Positions 52,542-60,362 of a stretch of 64,000 bases of DNA are shown in pieces (positions within the stretch are counted from its first letter, which is position 1; each line of letters begins with the position of its first letter). Source of the DNA: Rhizobium sp. BK418 (GTDB taxonomy: Bacteria > Pseudomonadota > Alphaproteobacteria > Rhizobiales > Rhizobiaceae); NCBI RefSeq assembly GCF_004341105.1, contig NZ_SLZK01000004.1:578833-642832 (forward strand). Reading direction: 5' to 3'. The notes below the pieces were generated by a model that saw nothing but the letters and a program-made list of their open reading frames with translations, had not been told where the DNA came from and did not search any database. The translations under genes were made by a program, and so were the position numbers.

Positions 52542-53672
52542 TTATCCGATGTGTTCGGTTTCGAGTTCTGTGGTCGCCTGCGGCCAGGCCCAGGCTCTCA
52601 ACAATTCGTAGAAGACGCTGAGGACGACAGGCCCAAGAAACAGGCCGAGGAGGCCGTGAGAGAGCGTGCCGCCAATGACGCCGATCAGAATGACGAGCAT
52701 CGGCGTCGAGAGGCCTCTCGCCATCAGGATTGGTTTCAAAACATTGTCGACGACCGTGATCGGCACGGCAAGGCAGGTGAAGACAAAGGCAGTAACGGGT
52801 GACCAGGAGAACCACCCCCAGATGACGACCGGCAGAAGCACAAGTCCAGGCCCCAGCTGCATCACGCAAAGTACGAAGACCGCAAAGGTCAGTGCACCGC
52901 GTGCCGGAATGTCAAAGAACGCAAAACATAAACCACAGAGCAGAGTTTGCAGGAAGGCAACGCCGATCACGCCCCGTGAGACATTCCGCACAGTCGTTCC
53001 AGCTAGCCGCGCGAAGCCGACGCCCCTTTCGCCCGCAATCCGGCTTGCCAGCATCTTTATAGCTTCTGCCAGACGCGTGGCCTGAGTCAGAAACAGGCCG
53101 GACAGTATGATTGAAACGACGAAGCTCAGCACGCCGCCGCCGATCGAGGCGAGCTTTGCGACAATGACGCCCATGACCTCACGAACGGGCGCCTGAAACT
53201 TGATGATGGTGGACGCCAGGTTGTCCGCAACCTGATTCCAGATGTCATGGATGCGCTCGCCGACGACAGGCCATTCCATAATGGCGGCGGGTGCTGCAGG
53301 CAGCGTGAAATTTCCCGTCCGTAACTTGCCGATCAACGCCTGTAGCGCATCGGCAAAATTGACAGCAACAAGGGCGAGCGGCGCGATGATCAGGACGAGG
53401 CAACCGATGACGATGATGGTGGCCGCAATTGCCGGCCTGTTTCCAATCAGCCGCGAGAGTGCCTCAAACATCGGAAACAGCGCCACCGCAAGGATCGCCG
53501 ACCAGATGACGATCAGTACGAAGGGTGCAATGAGAACCATCGTCCAATAGGCAAAAAGGCCAATGATGCCCAATCGGACAAGGTCGCTTACTCTCGCCTC
53601 TATCGAAATCTGGCCTGCATCGGTCTTCTGCGCCGGCGTATCGGCTGGCTGGTCCATCGTTGCGCCCACCAC
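52542..53672 (-). CDS. AI-2E family transporter (PerM/YdiK-like)
   Basis: A 376-residue inner-membrane protein with about seven to eight hydrophobic segments. The family pattern is seen in LFAYWTMVLIAPFVLIVIWS at the N terminus and GTTVRNVSRGVIGVAFLQT plus FVLCVMQLGPGLVLLPVVIW in the middle. Members transport varied small molecules or ions, often unknown; AI-2 export is not implied. It follows the PPK2 gene by 17 bases and is the last gene of the SulP-PPK2-transporter run. Confidence 0.88.
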   Translation of the reverse strand: MVGATMDQPADTPAQKTDAGQISIEARVSDLVRLGIIGLFAYWTMVLIAPFVLIVIWSAILAVALFPMFEALSRLIGNRPAIAATIIVIGCLVLIIAPLALVAVNFADALQALIGKLRTGNFTLPAAPAAIMEWPVVGERIHDIWNQVADNLASTIIKFQAPVREVMGVIVAKLASIGGGVLSFVVSIILSGLFLTQATRLAEAIKMLASRIAGERGVGFARLAGTTVRNVSRGVIGVAFLQTLLCGLCFAFFDIPARGALTFAVFVLCVMQLGPGLVLLPVVIWGWFSWSPVTAFVFTCLAVPITVVDNVLKPILMARGLSTPMLVILIGVIGGTLSHGLLGLFLGPVVLSVFYELLRAWAWPQATTELETEHIG

Positions 53673-53689
53673 TTCCAGGCCAGCGCCGG

Positions 53690-54529
53690 TTACGGCGTCG
53701 TATCGGGTACGACGTGGCGGATGCTGCGATCCTCCATGAAGCCGGCCGGACGCTTCTGGCGTTTCCCGAGATCGGGTTCGTCAAACTTCACCCGTTCATA
53801 GGGAATGGATTGCAGGATGTGCGAGATGCAGTTGATCCGCGCGCGTTTCTTGTCGTCCGAAGGCACGATCCACCATGGTGCATGATTGGTGTCGGTCATC
53901 CGCAGCATCTCGTCATAGGCACGGGTATAATCCCACCAGCGCTGATAGGATTCCACATCCATGGGGCTCAGCTTCCACTGTCGCACTGGATCGTCGATCC
54001 GGCGCCTGAAACGCCGCTCCTGTTCTTCCTCGCTGACGGTCAGGAAATATTTGAGCAGAATGACGCCGCTCTCGACGATGGCCGCTTCAAAGCGGGGCGC
54101 GAGTTCCAAAAAGCGCTGCGCCTTCTTATCGCTGCAGAAGCCCATGACACGATCGACGCCGGCGCGATTGTACCAGCTGCGGTCGAATATCACGACCTCG
54201 CCGGCGGCCGGCAGATGGGCGATATAACGCTGCATGTAGATCTGCGATTTCTCGCGCTCGGTCGGTGCGGGCAGCGCCACGACGCGGAAGACGCGCGGAC
54301 TGACCTTTTCCGTTATCCGCTTGATCATTCCGCCCTTTCCTGCAGCATCGCGTCCCTCGAAGACGATGACGATCCTTGCGCCGGCTTTCTTCACCCAGGC
54401 CTGCAGATGGGCGAGTTCGACCTGCAACCGGCCGATCTCCTTCTCGTAATCCCATGATTTCTTCTTCTTTTTGTCCTTACCGCGGCTCTCATCGCTGCCG
54501 ATCTGCTTCGGCTCGTAGTTCTCGTCCAT
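53690..54529 (-). CDS. ppk2: polyphosphate kinase 2
   Basis: A 279-residue PPK2 (class I-like) that moves phosphate between polyphosphate and nucleoside diphosphates. A Lys-rich start (DKKKKKSWDYEKEIGRLQVE) is followed by Walker A EGRDAAGKGG at 58-67, the lid region APTEREKSQIYMQRYIAHLP, and Walker B context FDRSWYNRAGVDRVMGF. WWIVPSDDKKRARINCI near the end is family-specific. The GGAGGG site fixes ATG 54529; the frame runs back to 54553. Confidence 0.95.
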   Translation of the reverse strand: MDENYEPKQIGSDESRGKDKKKKKSWDYEKEIGRLQVELAHLQAWVKKAGARIVIVFEGRDAAGKGGMIKRITEKVSPRVFRVVALPAPTEREKSQIYMQRYIAHLPAAGEVVIFDRSWYNRAGVDRVMGFCSDKKAQRFLELAPRFEAAIVESGVILLKYFLTVSEEEQERRFRRRIDDPVRQWKLSPMDVESYQRWWDYTRAYDEMLRMTDTNHAPWWIVPSDDKKRARINCISHILQSIPYERVKFDEPDLGKRQKRPAGFMEDRSIRHVVPDTTP

Positions 54530-54549
54530 GGTTCTCCCTCCTTCTATCA

Positions 54550-56265
54550 TCAAAGAGCGTTACTCGCCGGCATGGGACTACTGATTTGGTCGATATCGCC
54601 GATTAGTGTCCGCAGCGCTTCTTCTCTGCCGTTGAAAATATTGTCGGCGCCGACCATCTTGATGATCCCCGCCCGTTCGAGAATGATGCGGCTTTCGTCG
54701 CTGAGATCGGCAAAGGCGAAGATGATGTTCCGCTTCACGAGGATTTCCGCGACGGCTTCGAGCGCAGTCGCGCCGGTGCTGTCGATCTGTGTGATGGCGC
54801 TGGCGTCGAGCACCAGGCATTTGGTGCCCGAGGGAAGCTCCTTCACGACCGACGTCAGCCGGGTGCGTACATAATCGGCGTTATAGAACAGGATGCTGCC
54901 CTGAACCGCGAAGACGGCCGCGCCCGGGACGGGACGGGCCTCGGGATAGCGCTTGAGATCGAAGAAACCGTGCCGCCCCTCGATGCGGCCAAGAAGGCCG
55001 TCGCGCGGAAACATGGTCTGCCGCAGGAGATAGACGAAGGTTGCTATGATCGCGACAATGACGCCATTGAGAACACCAAAGCTGATCGCTCCCCACATGG
55101 CGATCAGCGCGAAGACGAATTCCATCCGGCTGATGCGCCAGATCTTCTTGAGCTCAGGGATATCGATCAGGCTGACAGCAGCCATTGTAAGGATGGCAGC
55201 AAGCGCGGGAATGGGAAGGATACGCAGTGCCCCGTGGAGGAAAACCAGCACGGCGATCAGGGCGACGGCGGAAACCAACCCTGCGACCTGCGAAACGCCG
55301 CCAGTCGATAGATTTATGGCGGTTCGAGAGTCCGACACGCTGACCGGAAACGAACCGAAAAGCCCGGGCGCTATATTGGCTGCGCCAAGTCCGACCAACT
55401 CCTGATTTGCATCGACCTCGTCACCGGTCCGCGACGCGAAACTGCGTGCTGCCACGATGCCGGATCCGAAGCTGACAAGAAAGATGGCAACCGAACCAGT
55501 GACGACTTTGTCGAGAGGCATCTCGTAAAGCGGAGGGAGGAAAAAGCTCGGAAGTCCACGCGGTATGTCCCCGACGACGGCAATGCCTTGGCCCCGAAAA
55601 TCGAAAATCGCGGAAAGAGCGACCGAGACTATAACGACGAGAATTGGGCCTGGAATTTTGAAGGGAAAAAGACGAACGATCCATAGCAATGCGAACATGG
55701 CAAGCCCGAGAATGAGCGAAGGCCAATGGATAAGGCTGCTTTTGGCAAGCATTTCAACGAGCGGCTGGATCAAGCCATCCGATTCGATCTTCAGCCCCGT
55801 GAAGCGACCGATCTGTCCTACAAGAATCGAGAGAGACACGCCGGCAAAGAACCCGACCAGGATGGGGCGGGAAAGAAAGCTTGCGAGAACGCCAAGCTTC
55901 AGCAATTTGGCGACGAGATAGCAGGCGCCGACGCCAAGGGCGAGAGCCGCCGCGATGGCTACCCGATCGCCGCCGCTTGTCGGATCGGCGGCGATGATCG
56001 TGCCCATTGCAGCGGCCAACACCGACATTGACGCCGCGTCGGGTCCGACAATCAGCAGCCGGGAAGGCCCAAAAATCGCATAGGCGATCGGCGCGACGAT
56101 ACTGGCATAGATGCCAGTTTCCGGTGGTAGGCCCGCAATGGCGGGATAGGCAATAGCGCTAGGCAGGCCGACAGCGGCGATCGACAGCCCGGCCGGAATA
56201 TCACTGCGAAGCCAGCCCCTATTGAAACCGGCCAAGCCGCGCAATACTGGGAGGTTGCCTATCAC
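54550..56265 (-). CDS. SulP family anion transporter with STAS domain
   Basis: A 571-residue inner-membrane transporter, starting with GTG 56265 behind AAGGAG. Ten or more hydrophobic segments cover residues 20-420, with SIAAVGLPSAIAYPAIAGLP (the SulP entry motif). The C-terminal STAS domain, about 440-560, has CLVLDASAITQIDSTGATAL. Substrate may be sulfate, bicarbonate or another anion. First clear gene of a minus-strand run with ppk2 and the AI-2E-type gene. Confidence 0.92.
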   Translation of the reverse strand: MIGNLPVLRGLAGFNRGWLRSDIPAGLSIAAVGLPSAIAYPAIAGLPPETGIYASIVAPIAYAIFGPSRLLIVGPDAASMSVLAAAMGTIIAADPTSGGDRVAIAAALALGVGACYLVAKLLKLGVLASFLSRPILVGFFAGVSLSILVGQIGRFTGLKIESDGLIQPLVEMLAKSSLIHWPSLILGLAMFALLWIVRLFPFKIPGPILVVIVSVALSAIFDFRGQGIAVVGDIPRGLPSFFLPPLYEMPLDKVVTGSVAIFLVSFGSGIVAARSFASRTGDEVDANQELVGLGAANIAPGLFGSFPVSVSDSRTAINLSTGGVSQVAGLVSAVALIAVLVFLHGALRILPIPALAAILTMAAVSLIDIPELKKIWRISRMEFVFALIAMWGAISFGVLNGVIVAIIATFVYLLRQTMFPRDGLLGRIEGRHGFFDLKRYPEARPVPGAAVFAVQGSILFYNADYVRTRLTSVVKELPSGTKCLVLDASAITQIDSTGATALEAVAEILVKRNIIFAFADLSDESRIILERAGIIKMVGADNIFNGREEALRTLIGDIDQISSPMPASNAL

Positions 56266-56275
56266 TGCTGGCTCC

Positions 56276-56503
56276 TTATGCTTTCACCGTTGGCTCCCCT
56301 TTGCGTTTCGCTATTCGCTGCATCGCCGGGATGACGCCAACCAGGCAATTGATGCTGATCGGTTTTTTTCCAGGAGCCCTGAGCGTGCCGAGCCGGTCGA
56401 TCGCGTCGACAACACGGATATTAGGCCCGTTTTGGCGCTGAGGCCCGTAGCATCGCGTAACCTCTATCAGCGCGCGGCAGCTTGCCCTGCCTGTACGGAT
56501 CAC
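56276..56503 (-). CDS. possible small protein before the SulP gene
   Basis: A frame of up to 75 residues, starting at GTG 56503, ends 10 bases before the SulP start. Its C-terminal half (DAIDRLGTLRAPGKKPISIN then CLVGVIPAMQRIAKRK) looks protein-like. GGAGGTG overlaps the GTG, so the start is uncertain and a remnant is possible. Not recognised. Confidence 0.3.
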   Translation of the reverse strand: MIRTGRASCRALIEVTRCYGPQRQNGPNIRVVDAIDRLGTLRAPGKKPISINCLVGVIPAMQRIAKRKGEPTVKA

Positions 56504-56687
56504 CTCCAGGGAAAATGAAGGGATGGGATCGGAGGGCTGGGTGACATTCTGGCCTCGCGGACCGAGTTCGCCAAGCCTTTTTTGGAAGCCGGCTAATGTA
56601 AGATCGCGTATTTTACGTCTGCTGCCGATCTGCTTGATATATATAGTTTCCTCATCTGCTTAGCGCAGCTTGATGGCGGGGGCGGGG

Positions 56688-57002
56688 ATGGTGTCGGGAG
56701 AGCAAGGTTCGACATATTTGTCCGTCCTTGAGACGGCAGAGACCTATTTTCCCAACCAGAAGCGAGTGGTGCAACGTCTTTTCTACGCAAACGAGCCCTT
56801 TCACAGCATGTGTGAAGATCTGACAGCCGCGGCACAGGCACTCGCACATGTCGAGCGATTGCCGGAGGCGGTTCGGGAGGCGCGGCGGCTGGAATATGCT
56901 GACCTCGTCGATGCCCTCTTGAAGGAGATGGGGGAGGCGATCGCCCAATCGAAAATTGTGGTGCTCAGGCGGTCGCCGCAGAGCGGTCCAAAATCTCTGT
57001 AG
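56688..57002 (+). CDS. small conserved hypothetical protein
   Basis: About 104 residues from ATG 56688, which has a G-rich site; ATG 56673 is possible. It is mainly helical: FPNQKRVVQRLFYANEPFHS, MCEDLTAAAQALAHVERLPE and RRLEYADLVDALLKEMGEAI. The pattern (rapid 'FRxMCEDL' then 'EYxxLIxxLxxEI') recalls a widespread family of short unknown proteins. It stands 41 bases before the DUF3300 gene and may share its promoter. Confidence 0.6.
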   Translation: MVSGEQGSTYLSVLETAETYFPNQKRVVQRLFYANEPFHSMCEDLTAAAQALAHVERLPEAVREARRLEYADLVDALLKEMGEAIAQSKIVVLRRSPQSGPKSL

Positions 57003-57043
57003 GCGTATCTGTCGTTCAATGACCCAAGGGAGGTCCGTCCGTG

Positions 57044-58432
57044 ATGAAAGCAATTTCCCGCAAGCTGCTTGGTGGATTGTCTGCGCTGGCGATTATTGCG
57101 TTGCAGCCGGCGCTCCCAGTGCGAGCGCAGACGCAGCCCCCTGTACCGGCAGCAGCGCCGGCGCAGACAAGTGCTGAACAGCCCGCAGCCGCGCTTCTAT
57201 CCGATGATGAGCTTGAAGTGCTCGTGGCCCGGATCGCGCTCTATCCCGATGAGCTGGTTGCGGCAATTTCGTCCGCGTCTCTCTTCCCTCTGCAGATTAT
57301 CGAGGCACAGCGCTTTCTGGAGGCAAAGAAGAAGAATTCCGACCTCAAGCCCAAGAGCGAGTGGGACGGCAGCGTTGTCTCGCTGCTCAATTATCCTGAC
57401 ATCGTCAAGATGATGAGCGACGATCTCGATTGGACCCAGTCACTCGCCGACGCGCTCACCAACCAGCAGAAGGATGTCCTGATCGCCATCCAGCAGCTTC
57501 GCGACGAAGCGGTGGAAAAGAATATCATCAAAACCGATGACAAGGTGACGGTCGTCACTGAAAACAACAACATCATCATCCGGCCGACCGATCCGGAAAA
57601 AATCTATATCCCGCAATATCCGCCGGAGATGCTCTATGAGCCGGGCTATGAGTCAGCGCCAATTTCCTATTACCCCGATTATTACGACAACTATTATTAT
57701 CCCGGGGCGACGTTCTTCGCTGGCGCTGTGACCGGCCTTGCCTTTGCGGCCATCGTCAACTGGGACGACTGGGGCGTATGGGGCGGCCGCTGGGGTGGCG
57801 ACATAGACATCGACTGCAACAACTGCCTGAACGACCGCAATTTCAACGGAAGGCTGAAGTGGAACGATGTCAACTGGAACAATGTCGATCGCAGCAAGAT
57901 CAGCATCAGCAAGGACCAGCTTGCAAAGATAGACCGGTCGACGATCAAGTCCGGCCTGCAGGGCGATAATCGCAACCAGTTGCGTAACAGGGCCAACGAC
58001 ATCCAGGCGAGCCAGCTGCCCGCTAATCGCGCCAACTCGGCACGTGCGCAAGACATTCGCAAAAGTACCGCGCAGGGCCTGAAGGATAGGCCGCAGGCAA
58101 ATCGACCAACGGCAGGTAATCGGCCGGCCGCATCCCGGCCTGAAGCGCGTCCTCAGAAGGCAGCCAATCGCTCCTCCAAGCCCGCACAGAACTCCGTCAA
58201 GAAGGCCAACAAACCGCAGATGGCCGCAAGACCTGACAATCGCGGGCGCCAGCCGAGCGCGCTCGGCAATCCCCAATCCGGTCGGCGTGAAGCCGTTGCC
58301 TCACAACGAGGGGCGCAGAGCATGGGCGCCCATCGCCAGTCAGCCCGTCCCCAGCAGCGGTCGCGCCCAATTCCGCATCGTGGCGGTGGTGGGCGAGGTG
58401 GCGGCGGCCGGGGTGGTGGCGGACGCCGGTGA
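57044..58432 (+). CDS. DUF3300 domain exported protein with Arg/Gly-rich tail
   Basis: A 462-residue envelope protein (the GTG three bases earlier is an alternative start). A signal peptide ends near ALPVRAQTQ. The DUF3300 domain covers about 50-200, with LVARIALYPDELVAAISSAS, LNYPDIVKMMSDDLDWTQSL and IYIPQYPPEMLYEP. Then comes a Tyr/Asn-rich stretch and a basic, glutamine-rich tail ending in GGGGRGGGGRGGGGRR. Function of the family is unknown; linkage to a DUF2950 gene is recurrent. Confidence 0.9.
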   Translation: MKAISRKLLGGLSALAIIALQPALPVRAQTQPPVPAAAPAQTSAEQPAAALLSDDELEVLVARIALYPDELVAAISSASLFPLQIIEAQRFLEAKKKNSDLKPKSEWDGSVVSLLNYPDIVKMMSDDLDWTQSLADALTNQQKDVLIAIQQLRDEAVEKNIIKTDDKVTVVTENNNIIIRPTDPEKIYIPQYPPEMLYEPGYESAPISYYPDYYDNYYYPGATFFAGAVTGLAFAAIVNWDDWGVWGGRWGGDIDIDCNNCLNDRNFNGRLKWNDVNWNNVDRSKISISKDQLAKIDRSTIKSGLQGDNRNQLRNRANDIQASQLPANRANSARAQDIRKSTAQGLKDRPQANRPTAGNRPAASRPEARPQKAANRSSKPAQNSVKKANKPQMAARPDNRGRQPSALGNPQSGRREAVASQRGAQSMGAHRQSARPQQRSRPIPHRGGGGRGGGGRGGGGRR

Positions 58433-58461
58433 GGCCTCTTTCCAGCTCAGGGAGCTACATT

Positions 58462-59400
58462 ATGAAACGTCATTCGACCGTAATTCCGATTTTGCTTGCG
58501 GCAGTCATCTGCGCCGTGCCGACAACGCCGGCGCTTTCGCAGGCGCAAACAGATCTCGCCGAATTCAGGGCAGCGACGCCGTCCCCGAAATTCGACAGTC
58601 CAGAGCTTGCGCTCGACAAATTGAAATCAGCGCTGGCTTCCGGCCGTATCGAAGATCTCGCGGCTCTGCTCGGTCTCAACGCTGACAAGTTGCGATCCAG
58701 CAACGAGGCGACGATCGCTTATGGTCTGATCCGCGAAGGCGCCCAGCGGCAGGCAGTTTTGCGGGATATGGAAGGCACGAAGATCGTCGCCATCGGCGAT
58801 CGGCTCTGGCCTCTTCCGTTTCCGCTAACCGAGGGCAAGGACGGCAAATGGTCCTTTGACACTCAGCGCGGCCTGGAGGAAATCATCAATCGTCGCGTCG
58901 GCGAAAACGAACTCGCCACTATCGACACCATGCATGAATACGTCGCCGCCCAATATCAATATGCATCCGAGGACCGTGATGGCGACGGCATCTATGAATT
59001 CGCAAAGAAACTGATCAGCAGTCCGGGCAAACTTGATGGCCTTTACTGGGATCCGAACGTCTATCCCGAGGAGAGCCCTGCAAGCGCTCTGGTTGAGACG
59101 GCCGCTTTCGGCGCCGCTAAACGCGGCGACGGCTACTACGGCTATCGCTATCGCATTTTGACGTCCCAGGGAGACAACGTGCTTGGCGGCAAGCAAAACT
59201 ACATCATCAACGGCTATATGACCGGTGGCTTCGCGCTCATCGCGTGGCCTGTCAAATATCGGGTCACCGGCGTGCAGACGTTCATCGTCAATGGCGCGAA
59301 CGTCATTTACCAGCGCGATCTAGGACCGAAAACGGAAGAGCGCGCGGCGGCGATCAGAGATTTCAATCCGGATGCCAACTGGACCGTCGTAAGCGAATAG
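58462..59400 (+). CDS. DUF2950 family exported protein
   Basis: A 312-residue protein. The signal peptide (PILLAAVICAVPTTPALS) precedes the DUF2950 domain: QRGLEEIINRRVGENELATI, YQYASEDRDGDGIYEFAKK and VYPEESPASALVETAAFG, then YRYRILTSQG. GGGAG fixes the start. It begins 29 bases after the DUF3300 stop, so the pair is an operon. Family function is unknown; envelope or stress roles are only suggested by context. Confidence 0.9.
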   Translation: MKRHSTVIPILLAAVICAVPTTPALSQAQTDLAEFRAATPSPKFDSPELALDKLKSALASGRIEDLAALLGLNADKLRSSNEATIAYGLIREGAQRQAVLRDMEGTKIVAIGDRLWPLPFPLTEGKDGKWSFDTQRGLEEIINRRVGENELATIDTMHEYVAAQYQYASEDRDGDGIYEFAKKLISSPGKLDGLYWDPNVYPEESPASALVETAAFGAAKRGDGYYGYRYRILTSQGDNVLGGKQNYIINGYMTGGFALIAWPVKYRVTGVQTFIVNGANVIYQRDLGPKTEERAAAIRDFNPDANWTVVSE

Positions 59401-59631
59401 CACCTCAACCGGCGGCGTCCTGCGCAGCCGGCGGAGGGTGCAAGGCAACCGTCAGTGTGCGGCTGGTGCGAGGAGAGCCCGCCAATCAAGCGGACGCCAG
59501 TGGAGTTTCGATCCCGGCGGCAAAGATGAGCCTGTTACAGGACGGGCGGGTGGGCCAATGGTTTGGGAACTTCACTCGATCTCGGTCGCTTTCAAGTTTG
59601 ATATTCCTTCGCGCATTCCGGCTTTTACCGG

Positions 59632-60099
59632 TCAGTCGACAGGCGGTTCCCAGGTGAGGAAGAAGCCCACGTCTCCCGGCATGCCATCGGGAAAGTTGAT
59701 GATCATTGCCTTGAGCCCATAGCCTTGTGGCTTGGCAACTTCTTCAAACAGTTCGAGAAGTTCCTTGGCTTTTCCCTGCAGCGTTTTCTGCCATCCGGGT
59801 AGATTGTTATTGATGGCCCGGCCGCTATCTGTGCAGAATGTCGAGGGGAAACTATAGATCAGAGCCTCGTATTTTCCGTCTGCAGCCGCCTTCATCACTA
59901 GCCGCTTGATGACGGCGCGTTCCGTTTCTCCAACATGTTTGCTGAAAAAATCCTCGACGAACTCAGAATGTTTCTTTGCTTCGCGCTCTTTGATCCTTTC
60001 ATTGCGCTCCATCTCCAGAAGCTGGAGTTCCAGAGCACGTTTGCGCAGATCTTCGGCACTCGTCATGGGTTGGGATGTGGACGTTTCAGGTGATGTCAT
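59632..60099 (-). CDS. hypothetical cytoplasmic protein, 155 residues
   Basis: Start at ATG 60099 behind GGAGGA; the frame runs further upstream without support. The first half is a charged helix (RALELQLLEMERNERIKERE then AKKHSEFVEDFFSKHVGE), probably coiled coil. The second has INNNLPGWQKTLQGKAKELL and MIINFPDGMPGDVGFFLTW. I do not know a function. A perfect 19-bp palindrome lies 78 bases upstream of the start. Confidence 0.72.
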   Translation of the reverse strand: MTSPETSTSQPMTSAEDLRKRALELQLLEMERNERIKEREAKKHSEFVEDFFSKHVGETERAVIKRLVMKAAADGKYEALIYSFPSTFCTDSGRAINNNLPGWQKTLQGKAKELLELFEEVAKPQGYGLKAMIINFPDGMPGDVGFFLTWEPPVD

Positions 60100-60176
60100 C
60101 GCCGCTTCCTCCAGAGTATGAAGATAATGATAGGGCGCGTGGGGAGATGAGGGCAGTAAAATACGCGTCCGCCTCG

Positions 60177-60195
60177 GTAGGATACGGTATCCTAC
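60177..60195. promoter_or_regulatory. perfect 19-bp palindrome GTAGGATACGGTATCCTAC
   Basis: Nine-base arms with a single central G. It lies in the 263-base gap between the small minus-strand gene (start 60099) and the third CadC-like gene (start 60363). The core GGATAC/GTATCC also occurs in the arms of the palindrome at 4779. It is a strong candidate operator. Confidence 0.65.
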
Positions 60196-60362
60196 GTCAG
60201 CACACAGCTTACCCTGAATTGCTCGCTTAGGTCGCAATCCGTTAATGCGTTTGCCCTTAATTAGGCTGTTCGGTTGAATGCCATTGCCGTTACGCCAACT
60301 CGCGTTTATCGTCAGCAGAAGCATGCTGCAGGTTGTAGGCAATCAGGATTTGAGGGCAGCCG

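Noticed and set aside
56349..56362. TTGATGCTGATCGG as an FNR site before the SulP gene
   Set aside because: Only eight of ten bases match and it lies inside a possible small coding frame; too weak to list.
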